Shown here in pieces: positions 44,293 to 53,292 of a DNA stretch of 64,000 bases. The DNA is taken from positions 186,001 to 250,000 of the forward strand of contig JAEYMU010000035.1 in NCBI GenBank assembly GCA_023407175.1. The letters run 5' to 3'. The notes under the pieces were generated by a model, which searched no databases, was not told the origin of the DNA, and saw only the letters and a program-made list of their open reading frames with translations. Source of the stretch: Bacillota bacterium. GTDB lineage: Bacteria; Bacillota_A; Clostridia; Lachnospirales; Lachnospiraceae. The position numbers and the translations under genes are program-made. Each line of letters starts with the position of its first letter. The first letter of the stretch is position 1.

Positions 44293-44367
44293 GTTACTGT
44301 TCACAGGTGACGACTGCGACGTGTTATTGTTCACGGAGCTGCTGCTTTTTGCAGGGGAGTGAGTAAC
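44293..44367. repeat. Palindromic intergenic repeat, copy B with a duplicated left end
   Basis: GTTACTGTTCACA at 44293-44305 and, again, GTTATTGTTCACG at 44323-44335, followed by the core GAGCTGCTGCTTTTTGCAGGGG and the end GAGTGAGTAAC. It matches copy A at 43357-43404 from left end to core. The extra left end suggests either an internal duplication or two overlapping copies. Confidence 0.65.
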
Positions 44368-44372
44368 CTGCT

Positions 44373-44705
44373 TTATTCTTCCGGTTCGGTTTTGGCAGTA
44401 TCGGAGGGCAGTGTGATGATATCCGCCATTCTGGCAAATACCATATCATAGCCGTCGTTGCCATAATTCAGGGAACGATTCACCCGGCTGATGGTAGCGG
44501 TGGAGGCACCCGTCTTTTCTGCAATTTCCAGATAGGTTTTATGGTTGCGAAGCATGCGCGCCACCTCAAATCTTTGTGACAGGGAAAGCAATTCATTCAC
44601 AGTACAGATATCTTCAAAAAATATATAGCATTCCTCCGAATTTTTTAAGCTCAATATTGCCTCAAATAAATGGTCAACAGCAGCGGTTCTTATGTTCTTA
44701 CTCAT
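44373..44705 (-). CDS. yerC: YerC/YecD family TrpR-like regulator
   Basis: 110 residues, all helical. The central block CTVNELLSLSQRFEVARML and the helix-turn-helix TYLEIAEKTGASTATISRVNRSLNYG match the TrpR-related YerC proteins. Members are small DNA-binding repressors; the regulated genes are not known here. The frame is open from 44756, but AAAGGAG sits 8 bases before the ATG at 44705 (MSKNIRTAA). A possible minus-strand promoter has TTTACT and TAAAAT boxes at 44770-44775 and 44747-44752. Confidence 0.9.
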   Translation of the reverse strand: MSKNIRTAAVDHLFEAILSLKNSEECYIFFEDICTVNELLSLSQRFEVARMLRNHKTYLEIAEKTGASTATISRVNRSLNYGNDGYDMVFARMADIITLPSDTAKTEPEE

Positions 44706-44835
44706 CGGATGGACTCCTTTCAAACACTTGATTTTCACACAGTACAATTTTAACACTACAGAGTACTAAAGTAAAGTGCTTTTCTTACCAATCTCCGAGT
44801 ATGCCGCAGGCAATACCTGCGGTAAATAAACAAGT

Positions 44836-44865
44836 AAATGGGCTGTTTTTTACAACAGCCCATTT
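44836..44865 (-). terminator. Terminator of the lct-like operon (after rpiR)
   Basis: AAATGGGCTGTT and AACAGCCCATTT form a perfect 12-bp stem around 6 bases, 6 bases after the rpiR stop on the minus strand and followed there by a U-rich stretch. A smaller hairpin, CCGCAGG/CCTGCGG at 44804-44822, lies further on. Confidence 0.7.
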
Positions 44866-44870
44866 TATTA

Positions 44871-45728
44871 TCAATATTTTTTTGTATTCAGGGCTTTCTC
44901 AATTTGGCGAAAGCCCTGAATGACATCCGGTTTTCTGGCGGCTATTAACGTGTAGATAGAGTCGATGATTGTCATCTGAGCAATTCGGGAGTTCATTGCT
45001 ACGATATGATATTTTGTCTCACTGCTGGCCGTATATAACGGAATGTCGGATATTTTACTCAAAGGGGAGCTCCCGATATTGGTAAGGGATATTGCGGTAG
45101 CTCCATTGGCTTTGGCCAGTTGAGTGCTTTCTACAATGTCCTTGGAGCTGCCGGAGTGGCTGATGGCAAATACAACATCATTCGGACCGAGCAGGGTAGC
45201 TACAATTGTCTGTAAATGAGAATCTGTAAGTGCCATGGCATCAATACCCAGCCGCAGAAGCTTATGCTGAAGATCCAGTGCCACTGCATGGGAATTGCCC
45301 AGACCGATGATAATAATACGGCGGGCATTCGATATAACGGTAGCCGCTTTTTCGATATCTTCGGGCTTTAAAATATCATGTGTGAAGTTGACCGCATGAA
45401 GGGTCCCCTGAAATACCTTATCTAAAATAAGGGAGGCGCTGTCATCCGCATTGATTTCCTCATGAATACTCTGCAAAGGGGATACGATATCCTGGGCAAG
45501 TGTAACCTTAAGATCCTGATAGCCATTAAGTCCCACGCTGCGGCAGGCTCGGATTACGGTGGCATCGCTGACACCGCTGTTTTCTGCCAGACCTGCCACT
45601 GACAGGTAGATTACCTTTTCCGGGTTTTCATAAATATAGTCGATTACCTGCTGCTCGGATTTGCTTAATGAAGGATAAAAAGCCTTCATTTTTAATAAAA
45701 GTGCTGGAACTCTTTCATTGGTTGCCAT
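44871..45728 (-). CDS. MurR/RpiR-family transcriptional regulator
   Basis: 285 residues. An N-terminal RpiR-type helix-turn-helix (about 1-77; LSKSEQQVIDYIYENPEKV, then GVSDATVIRACRSVG) and a SIS domain (about 120-255; IIIIGLGNSHAVALDLQHKLLRLG and FAISHSGSSKDIV). SIS domains of this family bind phosphosugars. It is the last gene of the etfB-etfA-dehydrogenase-larA operon, 90 bases after larA. It is the only regulator gene beside the divergent promoters at 50678-50897, where two near-identical 15-bp sites occur, so it is the best candidate to control both operons. Confidence 0.92.
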   Translation of the reverse strand: MATNERVPALLLKMKAFYPSLSKSEQQVIDYIYENPEKVIYLSVAGLAENSGVSDATVIRACRSVGLNGYQDLKVTLAQDIVSPLQSIHEEINADDSASLILDKVFQGTLHAVNFTHDILKPEDIEKAATVISNARRIIIIGLGNSHAVALDLQHKLLRLGIDAMALTDSHLQTIVATLLGPNDVVFAISHSGSSKDIVESTQLAKANGATAISLTNIGSSPLSKISDIPLYTASSETKYHIVAMNSRIAQMTIIDSIYTLIAARKPDVIQGFRQIEKALNTKKY

Positions 45729-45818
45729 ATGTTCTATATGACTCCTTTCCTTATAAGTTACATTTTATTTGGGGCTGGTATTTATTCCGTACCGGATGAA
45801 ATAAGCTGTTGTTAATAT

Positions 45819-47114
45819 TTATGATGAATGCTGCCGATGGACAATAACGGAAATGCCGTCCGGTATTATGGTAATCTTACCGGAGGAATTCCCCAGGTGG
45901 GAATCCGCCAGGGCTATTGCCGCCTCAAGGGTTTGGGCATACTCCATATGCATATCCGTAATCATCTGTCTTGGTGCCTGAGTTACCATAATAACCTTAT
46001 GCTTTAAAAGTATCCGGCACAAAATCTGTGCCTCCCACTGATCAGGGACAGTATCATTTCTTTTGGTTGACATAATGCGATTCATGATTGCCGGTAAGGA
46101 TTTTTCACAGGCAAAGGTATCATACAGGCTTTGACCGCCATGCCCATGGATACAGTCGGATACCATAATAATAATTCCGCCGGGCTTACAGGTACTTTCT
46201 GCTGATACCATACCCTTTACCGACTGATAGATGTCCTGGTCCAGGGGATATCCCCCGTTTGTGGAAATTACGATATCAGCCGGTTCGGCAGCTACACCGC
46301 ATAGCTCATTGACAAATACGCAGCCCGTTCGGTGGGCATCATTATAATGACCGGCAAATGCCTTGATCACCCGCTTGTTCCGATCTAAAACGACATTAAT
46401 GATAAAAGCAAGTCCTGCCTTTTCTGCTGCAAAGAGCATGTCCCTGTGCAGCGGGTTATGATCCAGAATACCTGCCCGGGAATAGGCATCTGCGATAAAT
46501 TCGGAACAGTGATTCGCCAAAATGGTAGTACGGCTGCAAATACCGGGCAATACACTTTTTCTGCCGCCGGAAAAGCCTGCAAAAAAATGAGGTTCGATAA
46601 AGCCTTCCGCTATTAAAAGATCCGCTTTTGCAGCATACCGGTTAATCATAAGCTCCCCACCGGAAGGAAGAACCCCCAGGTTAATGAAGTTATCCTCTTT
46701 CCTGCTGTCATGATTGATGAACCGGAGCTTTGGATTACAAACAGCATCTTCTCCGAATTTATCGATAAGCTCCTGCTTTGTTGTTAACCGGTGGAAGCCT
46801 GCAGCAATCAATACAGTAAGCTCCGCATCCGGATTTACGCTATAAAGCTCCTTTAATAATACCGGCAGGATAACCTTGCTCGGAACCGGCCGGGTATGGT
46901 CACTGGCAATTAGAACAATTTTCTTTTTCCCTTTGGCCAGTTCCCTTAAGGGCGGTGAACCGATCGGATTAGCTAAAGCCTCCTCTACCAGCTCGGTCTC
47001 CGTCCTGATTTTATCGGAAGGATATGTCTTTGGTTCAAGTATTTTGCGGATACGTGAATCGGGAATATTGGCCTCGAGGAATGTCTTTCCATAGGGCAGT
47101 CTGATGTTTGCCAT
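45819..47114 (-). CDS. larA: LarA-family nickel-pincer racemase
   Basis: 431 residues. Lactate racemase family. The catalytic set of Lactobacillus LarA is conserved with a two-residue offset: Asp72 and Arg75 (SDHTRPVP), His108 (GFHRL), His176 and Lys186 (EPHFFAGFSGGRK) and His202 (ILANH). The Lys normally bears the nickel-pincer nucleotide, made by LarB, LarC and LarE, none of which is in the window. By family it interconverts D- and L-lactate, but relatives act on other 2-hydroxy acids. It follows the FAD dehydrogenase by 38 bases and would supply the enantiomer that enzyme uses. Confidence 0.9.
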   Translation of the reverse strand: MANIRLPYGKTFLEANIPDSRIRKILEPKTYPSDKIRTETELVEEALANPIGSPPLRELAKGKKKIVLIASDHTRPVPSKVILPVLLKELYSVNPDAELTVLIAAGFHRLTTKQELIDKFGEDAVCNPKLRFINHDSRKEDNFINLGVLPSGGELMINRYAAKADLLIAEGFIEPHFFAGFSGGRKSVLPGICSRTTILANHCSEFIADAYSRAGILDHNPLHRDMLFAAEKAGLAFIINVVLDRNKRVIKAFAGHYNDAHRTGCVFVNELCGVAAEPADIVISTNGGYPLDQDIYQSVKGMVSAESTCKPGGIIIMVSDCIHGHGGQSLYDTFACEKSLPAIMNRIMSTKRNDTVPDQWEAQILCRILLKHKVIMVTQAPRQMITDMHMEYAQTLEAAIALADSHLGNSSGKITIIPDGISVIVHRQHSS

Positions 47115-47152
47115 TATTATACTCCTAATCTTGTTCGAAATAAATTGTTTTT

Positions 47153-48553
47153 TTACTCAAATATCTTATGAGGGTTTAATATGTTCTTAGGATCAAAGAC
47201 ATGTTTGATACCGGACATGATATGACAGATCTCAGGATCAAGAGAGTCCAGCAGATACGGCTTTTTAGCGAAGCCGATTCCATGCTCGCCGGATACCTTT
47301 CCTCCAAGTTCCTTAGCCTTTATGTAAATCATATCCATGGCGACCGACATTTTAACCTTCCATTCCGAATCCTCCAGGAAGTCCTTCAATATGTATACAT
47401 GCAGGTTACCGTCACCGGCGTGACCGAAGCTTTTCATACGGATACCGATAATAGCTTCAATATTATGAATATATTCCAGTAGGATATTAACATTGCTGCG
47501 TGGGACTACGACATCCACTTCATCCATATAGGAGGTGGAAGCCTTAATTGCCTCCAGAAAAGCGCCTCTGGAGCTCCATATACTTTCACTCCGTTCTTCC
47601 GTATCTGAAATCAATACATCAATTGCGCCCTGTTCCAGACAGGTTTTAGCGACAATGTCATAATTGCCTTCTATCTCCTGCAGGCTGTTTCCGTCAAACT
47701 TTAGCAGCAGATATGCGTCAGACTGGCTGTCAGGAAATTTCTTTCCGAGATATTCCTCGGCATCAATAATGACATTTCTTTGCATAAATTCAATTGCAGT
47801 AGGTATGGCTTTTGATTTAATGATTAAAGGTACGGTATCGATTGCCTGCTTCAGGGTAGGGAAGGGAATCAGCAGGCTGACTGTTTTCAGGGGCAGCGGC
47901 AGAAGCTTTAGGGTGGCTTTTGTTATAATACCCAGAGTTCCTTCCGAACCGATCAGCAAATCCTTCAGAGCATAACCCGAGCTGTCCTTTACCACCTTGC
48001 CTCCCAGTTCAACGATTTTACCGTTCGGAAGTACGGCTTCCAGTGCTTGTACATAATCTCTGGTCACACCATATTTTACGGCACGCATACCGCCGGCATT
48101 TGTACTGATATTGCCTCCGATGGTTGCGGATTTTTCACCCGGGTCGGGCGGGTAGAAGAGACCGCGTTTCTCCGCATAAGAGGATAATTCCATAAGAAGA
48201 ACGCCGGGCTCTGCGGTAATCATAAGATTATCCTCATCCAAATCAAGAATATGATTCATTAAAGTCGTATCAATTACAATACCATGCTCAATAGGAACGC
48301 AGGCGCCGACCAAACCGGTTCCGGCGCCTCTCGGGGTCACGGCAATATTATTTTCATATGCATATGTCATGATATCCGATACCTCTTGGGCCGATATGAC
48401 GCGTATCACGACTTCCGGGCTGCTGTGGGTGCCGCCCAGCTCGTCGTGGCTGTAATCCTCCTGAATTTTGCTGCCGGTTAAAACACGTTCCTTATCAGAA
48501 ATGATAGCCTTGATTGCAGTGATATCAGATTCATTTATTATTTTATATTTCAT
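47153..48553 (-). CDS. FAD-dependent 2-hydroxyacid dehydrogenase (GlcD/LctD-like)
   Basis: 466 residues. A VAO/PCMH-type FAD-binding domain (about 38-220: [20 protein letters not shown], then [21 protein letters not shown] and [14 protein letters not shown]) and a C-terminal FAD-oxidase domain ending in [13 protein letters not shown] and [12 protein letters not shown]. This is the GlcD / D-lactate dehydrogenase family. Sitting directly after etfB and etfA, it corresponds to LctD of acetogens, where electrons from lactate go through Etf with confurcation to NAD. Substrate could be lactate or another 2-hydroxy acid, given the RpiR regulator and the sugar operon next door. Confidence 0.9.
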   Translation of the reverse strand: MKYKIINESDITAIKAIISDKERVLTGSKIQEDYSHDELGGTHSSPEVVIRVISAQEVSDIMTYAYENNIAVTPRGAGTGLVGACVPIEHGIVIDTTLMNHILDLDEDNLMITAEPGVLLMELSSYAEKRGLFYPPDPGEKSATIGGNISTNAGGMRAVKYGVTRDYVQALEAVLPNGKIVELGGKVVKDSSGYALKDLLIGSEGTLGIITKATLKLLPLPLKTVSLLIPFPTLKQAIDTVPLIIKSKAIPTAIEFMQRNVIIDAEEYLGKKFPDSQSDAYLLLKFDGNSLQEIEGNYDIVAKTCLEQGAIDVLISDTEERSESIWSSRGAFLEAIKASTSYMDEVDVVVPRSNVNILLEYIHNIEAIIGIRMKSFGHAGDGNLHVYILKDFLEDSEWKVKMSVAMDMIYIKAKELGGKVSGEHGIGFAKKPYLLDSLDPEICHIMSGIKHVFDPKNILNPHKIFE

Positions 48554-48613
48554 TTTACCTCCTTTCCTGCGCAGGTTTTCTGCGCATATGAAGTCTGCTT
48601 TTGCAATGCTTTG

Positions 48614-49828
48614 TTATACCTGTCCCTCGCATGCCGTTAGCAGGACGTTCTTTAATTTCCCGGTCAGCTTCGGTATGATTTCATAGAGATCGCCGACCAG
48701 ACAATAGTGGGCTGTCTGAAACATATTGGATTTATCATCAGAGTTAATCGCAATGATACACTCTGAATGATTCATTCCGGCGGCAAACTGGATAGCTCCG
48801 GATACACCGCAGGTGATGATAAGCCTGGGACGGACAGTGCGCCCGCTTAATCCGATCTGTTGTCTGGCATCAACCCAGCCAGCCTCCACCAGCGGCCTGG
48901 TACAGGCAACCTGGCCGCCCAAAAGAGCAGCCAGCTCCTCCAGCATATCCAGATCTTCCTTCTTTTTTATGCCGCGACCTGCAACAATAAGGATATCGGA
49001 AGAATCGATGGATCGCTCTTTTGCTTTCGGTATGATATCAAGCACCTCGGCATGTCCTTTCAATTGCTTCTTATTAATATGGCAGAATATGATATCACCG
49101 CTTTCCTCTTTCTGACGGGGAGGAGCGTTCATTACCTTGTAACGGACGGTAGCCATCTGGGGGCGATGATCGGGAGTGCAGATCTGTGCCATGATATTGC
49201 CCCCGAAGGCCGGGCGGATCTGAATCAGATCGGTGTTGTCCTTCATATCCAGAAGGGTGCAGTCAGCCGTAAGACCGGTTCTCATCCGGGCTGCGACCCG
49301 CGGCGCAAGCTGGCGGCCTACGGTAGTGGCACCGACCAGTATGGCTGATGGTTTCACCTCGTTGATGAATTTTTCAAAAACATTAGCATAGGCCTCCATG
49401 GTAAAGCGCTCCAGCTCCTTCTCGTCATATGCGAACACCTTATCTGCTTGATAATGAAGAAGTTCATGACATGCCTGTTCAATATGATTTCCAAGAAACA
49501 GGGCATAAACAGGATGATGGATTTTATCTGCCAATTCCCTTGCTTTTCCCAAAAGCTCCAGAGTTACCGGATGTATTTTACCGTTGGTATAATCAACATA
49601 GACCGCGATTCCGTTCCATTCGCTTTTATTAACGGCAGACACTGAAGCATAGGCTTCTTCAAAAGTGACGGCACCGGCAGGACCCTTCCTTTCACAGAGC
49701 CTGCACATTTTGCAGGCCGCATTGACTTCAATTCTTCCGTTTTGTTCCTCCAGGGCTCCAAACGGGCATAATTCAATCAAGGTATTGATATTTTCTATTT
49801 TTTCATGATGAATGATTAACTTAGCCAT
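48614..49828 (-). CDS. etfA: Electron-transfer flavoprotein alpha subunit with N-terminal Fe-S domain (LctC-like)
   Basis: 404 residues. The first 60 residues form a ferredoxin-like extension with Cys21, Cys39, Cys42 and Cys45, enough for one [4Fe-4S] cluster. The EtfA body follows (about 70-404), with ILVGATTVGRQLAPRVAARM and the FAD-binding C-terminal domain GRGIKKKEDLDML, GLSGRTVRPRLIITCGVSGAIQF and INSDDKSNMFQ. An added ferredoxin domain is the feature of LctC from the lactate dehydrogenase of Acetobacterium woodii. It lies 14 bases after etfB. Confidence 0.93.
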   Translation of the reverse strand: MAKLIIHHEKIENINTLIELCPFGALEEQNGRIEVNAACKMCRLCERKGPAGAVTFEEAYASVSAVNKSEWNGIAVYVDYTNGKIHPVTLELLGKARELADKIHHPVYALFLGNHIEQACHELLHYQADKVFAYDEKELERFTMEAYANVFEKFINEVKPSAILVGATTVGRQLAPRVAARMRTGLTADCTLLDMKDNTDLIQIRPAFGGNIMAQICTPDHRPQMATVRYKVMNAPPRQKEESGDIIFCHINKKQLKGHAEVLDIIPKAKERSIDSSDILIVAGRGIKKKEDLDMLEELAALLGGQVACTRPLVEAGWVDARQQIGLSGRTVRPRLIITCGVSGAIQFAAGMNHSECIIAINSDDKSNMFQTAHYCLVGDLYEIIPKLTGKLKNVLLTACEGQV

Positions 49829-49842
49829 AAATTATCCCCAAT

Positions 49843-50631
49843 CTATATGTACTTCAGTTCTTTCAGCTTATCAAACAGTCTGTCTGCCATAACCCCGGAA
49901 TCGTCTTTCCAGAATTCACGGTGAGCATCACAGGGCGGCGGAAAAATCCTCTCTACTCTGGTTGGTGATCCGTTGAGGCCATAATGCGCTTCATCCTGAT
50001 CCTCCATATCCTGCAAGGTAAGAATCCTGATTTCCCGGCCGGCTGTGACCATTTTTTTTCTGTAGGACGGAAGTCTGGGCTGGAATATGTCCTTATCTAC
50101 GGAAATAAGACAGGGAAACTGAAGCTTAACATATTCAATATCCTCGGACATGTCCATACCCACAGTAATTCCCGTCTTTGTAGCTTCAAGTATGTCCGTT
50201 ACATTTGAGATACCGGGTATTTTGAGCCACTCGCTGATTTCAGGGCCAACCTGTGCGGTGTCGCCATCCGTGGTTTGCTTTCCGCAGAGTATCAAATCAA
50301 AGGTACCCATATTCTTAATTCCTTGTGCAAGGGTATAGCTTGTGGCTAATACATCGGCTCCGCCGAATCTTCTGTCGGAAAGCAAAACACCGTCATCGGC
50401 GCCCATCGCATACGCTTCCTTTATTATCTGTAAAGCCTGAGGCGGTCCCATACTGATAACACTGACTTTTCCTCCATGCTCTTCTTTGATTCGGAGTGCA
50501 GTCTCAAGAGCATACAAATCATAGGGATTCATTTTGGAATCCACGCCATTCCTCAATAGTACACCTGTTACAGGATCGGCCTCCACCTTATTGGTTTCAG
50601 GTACCTGTTTGATACAAACCAGAATGTTCAT
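49843..50631 (-). CDS. etfB: Electron-transfer flavoprotein beta subunit (LctB-like)
   Basis: 262 residues. EtfB pattern: MNILVCIKQVPETNKVEADP at the start, SKMNPYDLYALETALRI, GPPQALQIIKEAYAMGADDGVLLSD and DLILCGKQTTDGDTAQVGPEISEWL. The MNPYD segment resembles that of bifurcating Etf proteins, consistent with electron confurcation, but the flavin site type cannot be proven by eye. First gene of the minus-strand operon etfB-etfA-dehydrogenase-larA-rpiR. Its promoter lies at 50678-50706 and shares a motif with the divergent sugar operon. Confidence 0.93.
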   Translation of the reverse strand: MNILVCIKQVPETNKVEADPVTGVLLRNGVDSKMNPYDLYALETALRIKEEHGGKVSVISMGPPQALQIIKEAYAMGADDGVLLSDRRFGGADVLATSYTLAQGIKNMGTFDLILCGKQTTDGDTAQVGPEISEWLKIPGISNVTDILEATKTGITVGMDMSEDIEYVKLQFPCLISVDKDIFQPRLPSYRKKMVTAGREIRILTLQDMEDQDEAHYGLNGSPTRVERIFPPPCDAHREFWKDDSGVMADRLFDKLKELKYI

Positions 50632-50677
50632 AAATATAAACTCCTTTTACACTTAGCTGTTTTCCTATTTCAATAAG

Positions 50678-50706
50678 AGCATAGCATAAATGTAGTAAAA
50701 TTTCAA
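50678..50706 (-). promoter_or_regulatory. Promoter of etfB operon with motif copy 1
   Basis: On the minus strand TTGAAA (50706-50701) and TATGCT (50683-50678) are 17 bases apart. TGAAATTTTACTACA (50705-50691) overlaps the -35 box and spacer. The same motif occurs with one change in the divergent promoter. It is an imperfect palindrome of the TGaaaT..ATTtCA type seen for RpiR-family regulators, which I infer to be the binding protein. Confidence 0.65.
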
Positions 50707-50868
50707 TAATTAATTTAAATATATGAATATTATTGAAGTGAATAAAATATGGTAAAGAAAATATAGGGGATATATACAAATTATATTGTTGTAATTTTAA
50801 ATATAAAGTCGAAATAGAATAAAAAACTTTAGCAAATAAAATTTTGATACATAATTTAAAATATAATA

Positions 50869-50897
50869 TTGAAATATTACTACATATATGTTAGAAT
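50869..50897 (+). promoter_or_regulatory. Promoter of the sugar operon with motif copy 2
   Basis: TTGAAA (50869-50874) and TAGAAT (50892-50897), 17 bases apart. TGAAATATTACTACA (50870-50884) again overlaps the -35 box and spacer, and the likeness continues as TATATG against TTTATG in the other promoter. The start codon of the kinase gene is at 50948. Confidence 0.7.
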
Positions 50898-50947
50898 GCA
50901 ATCAGACAGAACGAATATAATACAGATTTGGAGGTGCCATTGAATAT

Positions 50948-52423
50948 ATGAAGAAGTATTTGCTGGGGATTGATTTGGGCAGTGGCTCGGTAAAGCTTAC
51001 CTTATTAACAAAGGAAGGCAGGATCGCTGCCACGGAGGTATGTGAATATCCTACGATATATCCGTGCGTCGGCTGGGCGGAGCAAATGCCGCAGGCCTGG
51101 AGGACAGCCCTGCATACTGGAATTGTACTGCTTCTTAAATCAGCCGGAATCAGTGCGGATGAAATAGCGGCGATTGCGCCGGATGCTGCAACACACACGA
51201 CGGTTTTGCTGGATGAGGAGGGAGTCCCGCTTGAGAATGCCATCCTTTGGACTGATCAGCGCAGCGCTCGGGAAGTTGAGTATTTAAATAATAATTATAT
51301 GGAAACCATACAGAAAATAACGTTAAATACTCCGACTACGGTATGGAGCTTGCCGCAGCTCATGTGGGTCAAAAAAAACAGACCGGAGGTATGGGGAAGG
51401 GTCAGGCATCTTCTGTTTGCCAAGGATTATCTTCGTTATTGCCTTACGGGAGCACTGGGTACGGATGGAATTGATGCCATGGGCTCCATGCTGTTTGATG
51501 TCGAGAAGGAATGCTGGTCTGAGGTCCTGTGTAAAATAGCGGGTATACCGATGCATTGGCTTCCCCGAATCTATGCACCGGAGAGTTTGGCAGGATATGT
51601 AACAAAGGACGCTGCCGGGGAATTTGAATTATGTGAAGGAACACCTGTGTTTATTGGTTCAACGGATACGGTACTGGAGCAATTGGCAGCCGGCAGTGTG
51701 GAGATTGGGCATGGTACGGTCAAGCTGGCTACGGCAGGCCGCATCTGCGTCATATCGGATCACCAGTGTCCTTCCCCGTTTTTATTTAACTACCGGCATG
51801 TGGTACCGGGATTGTGGTATCCCGGTACCGCAACCAGCAGCTGTGCCGCAAGCTATCGTTGGTTCCGGGATGTTCTCGGAGAGCAGTCCTATGATTCTTT
51901 GGATGACGGAGCATACAGAATTCTGCCCGGAAGCGAAGGCCTGATGTTCCATCCTTATCTGCAGGGGGAATTAACTCCCTACAATGATTCAAAGCTGCGT
52001 TCCAGCTTTGTCGGAATCAGCTCCAGACATACGAAAGCCCATTTTACGCGTGCGGTATTGGAGGGCGTGGCTTATTCCCTGAAGGATTGTGTTGAGACAC
52101 TGAAACAGGAACAGTTGAAAATGCTTCGGACCAGAATTATAGGGGGAGGTGCGAGGAGCCCGCTTTGGAGGCAGATTGTTGCGGATGTGCTTGGAAGAGA
52201 AGTGGAAAAAGCGGAAGTGGATGATTCCTCTTTTGGGGCGGCGATGCTTGCCGGAGTCGGAATAGGATGGTTTACGGACTTCAAAGATGCTGCTGAGCGC
52301 TGTGTCAGAATCCAGACGATCACTTATCCGGATGAGACAAATAAAAAAATTTATGCATCACAGTTTTTAAAGTATAAGAAGATCCATGATGCTTTGGCCC
52401 CAATCTATCATGATGAAATATAA
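50948..52423 (+). CDS. FGGY-family carbohydrate kinase (xylulokinase-like)
   Basis: 491 residues. Two actin-like domains: LGIDLGSGSVKLTLL opens the first and IIGGGARSPLWRQIVADVLG lies in the second, both classic FGGY motifs. WTDQRSAREVEYL carries the residues that usually contact the sugar, and GSTDTVLEQLAAGSVEIG follows. It phosphorylates a ketose or polyol with ATP in the cytoplasm. The nearest family is xylulokinase, but the operon, with a FucI/AraA-like isomerase and an aldolase, leaves the true substrate open. GGAGGTG is 11 bases before the ATG. First gene of the plus-strand operon. Confidence 0.9.
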   Translation: MKKYLLGIDLGSGSVKLTLLTKEGRIAATEVCEYPTIYPCVGWAEQMPQAWRTALHTGIVLLLKSAGISADEIAAIAPDAATHTTVLLDEEGVPLENAILWTDQRSAREVEYLNNNYMETIQKITLNTPTTVWSLPQLMWVKKNRPEVWGRVRHLLFAKDYLRYCLTGALGTDGIDAMGSMLFDVEKECWSEVLCKIAGIPMHWLPRIYAPESLAGYVTKDAAGEFELCEGTPVFIGSTDTVLEQLAAGSVEIGHGTVKLATAGRICVISDHQCPSPFLFNYRHVVPGLWYPGTATSSCAASYRWFRDVLGEQSYDSLDDGAYRILPGSEGLMFHPYLQGELTPYNDSKLRSSFVGISSRHTKAHFTRAVLEGVAYSLKDCVETLKQEQLKMLRTRIIGGGARSPLWRQIVADVLGREVEKAEVDDSSFGAAMLAGVGIGWFTDFKDAAERCVRIQTITYPDETNKKIYASQFLKYKKIHDALAPIYHDEI

Positions 52424-52483
52424 CTGTGCAGAAGGCCAAATCATTTGAATGATGTGATTAATTAATCATAGGAAGTGAAAGCC

Positions 52484-53236
52484 ATGATCAGAGTACATGT
52501 CTGGGCTGAAGACAAGCCCTTACCTGACGCGAAGGAGCGGATGAGCAGGCTGTATCCCTTCGGAATTCAGGGAGCAATTGCGGAGTTTTTAAAAGAACAG
52601 CCCGATATGGAAGTGACGGTGGCTGTTATGGCAGATGAAAATCAGGGACTCTCCGGGAAAATACTTGACCGGACAGATGTGCTGGTCTACTGGAGCCATA
52701 AATATTGGAAGGAAATTTCCGAGGATACGGTAAATTACATCCATCGGCGTGTGCTGGAGGGAATGGGGATTATAATACTGCATTCGGCGCATGCATCAAA
52801 GATATTCTCACGCCTGATGGGTACCCGGACACAAAGCCTTCGCTGGAGAGAGGCAGATGAACGCCAGCGATATTGGATTGTAGCTCCCGGACATCCGATT
52901 ACCTATGGCCTGGAAGGCGAATATTTTGAGGTGCCGATGGATGAGACCTATGCGGAGTATTTTGAAATACCCCAGCCGGAGGAACAAATTTTCATTACAA
53001 GTACACAGGGGGGAGAGATACTGCGAAGCGGAAACTGCTGGAAGCGGGGGCTTGGGCGTATCTTTTACTTCCAGGCCGGGCATGAAACATATCCGGTATA
53101 TTACCAGAAGGAAGTCAGACAGATTATTACCAACGCAGTTCGATGGGCATATACCGAAATAAAACCGAAGAACTGGCCCGACTGGGCTCGTGAGACTGGG
53201 CCTGCGGATACAGTTTGCCGGGACGGGGTTTATTGA
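52484..53236 (+). CDS. ThuA-like protein
   Basis: 250 residues, one ThuA domain with a class I glutamine-amidotransferase-like fold. Visible family features are DVLVYWSHKYWKEIS near residue 70, IILHSAHASKIFSRLMG, a conserved WR pair (LRWREADER) and GRIFYFQAGHETYPVYY at the end. ThuA proteins were found in trehalose utilisation and are linked with 3-keto-sugar metabolism, but the chemistry is poorly known. The ATG at 52484 is favoured because GGAAGTG lies 7 bases upstream; a GTG at 52475 is part of that signal. Two palindromes, TCATTTGAATGA (52441-52452) and TGATTAATTAATCA (52455-52468), lie just before it. Confidence 0.85.
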   Translation: MIRVHVWAEDKPLPDAKERMSRLYPFGIQGAIAEFLKEQPDMEVTVAVMADENQGLSGKILDRTDVLVYWSHKYWKEISEDTVNYIHRRVLEGMGIIILHSAHASKIFSRLMGTRTQSLRWREADERQRYWIVAPGHPITYGLEGEYFEVPMDETYAEYFEIPQPEEQIFITSTQGGEILRSGNCWKRGLGRIFYFQAGHETYPVYYQKEVRQIITNAVRWAYTEIKPKNWPDWARETGPADTVCRDGVY

Positions 53237-53292
53237 AACAGATATTTTGGCACAGACGTGTCTTAATATAAATATTATAAGGAGGAAAAGGT

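Larger units (their letters stand above)
50632..50947. other. 316-base divergent control region between the two catabolic operons
   Basis: Strongly A+T rich. Two promoters point outward (50678-50706 minus, 50869-50897 plus), each carrying the same 15-bp motif. The 160 bases between them show no gene. Confidence 0.7.

Noticed and set aside
44700..44735. CTTTCAAAC match to the hairpin element near the yerC start
   Set aside because: On the minus strand it is only GTTTGAAAGGAG, the normal Shine-Dalgarno region; the second arm and the rest of the element are missing.
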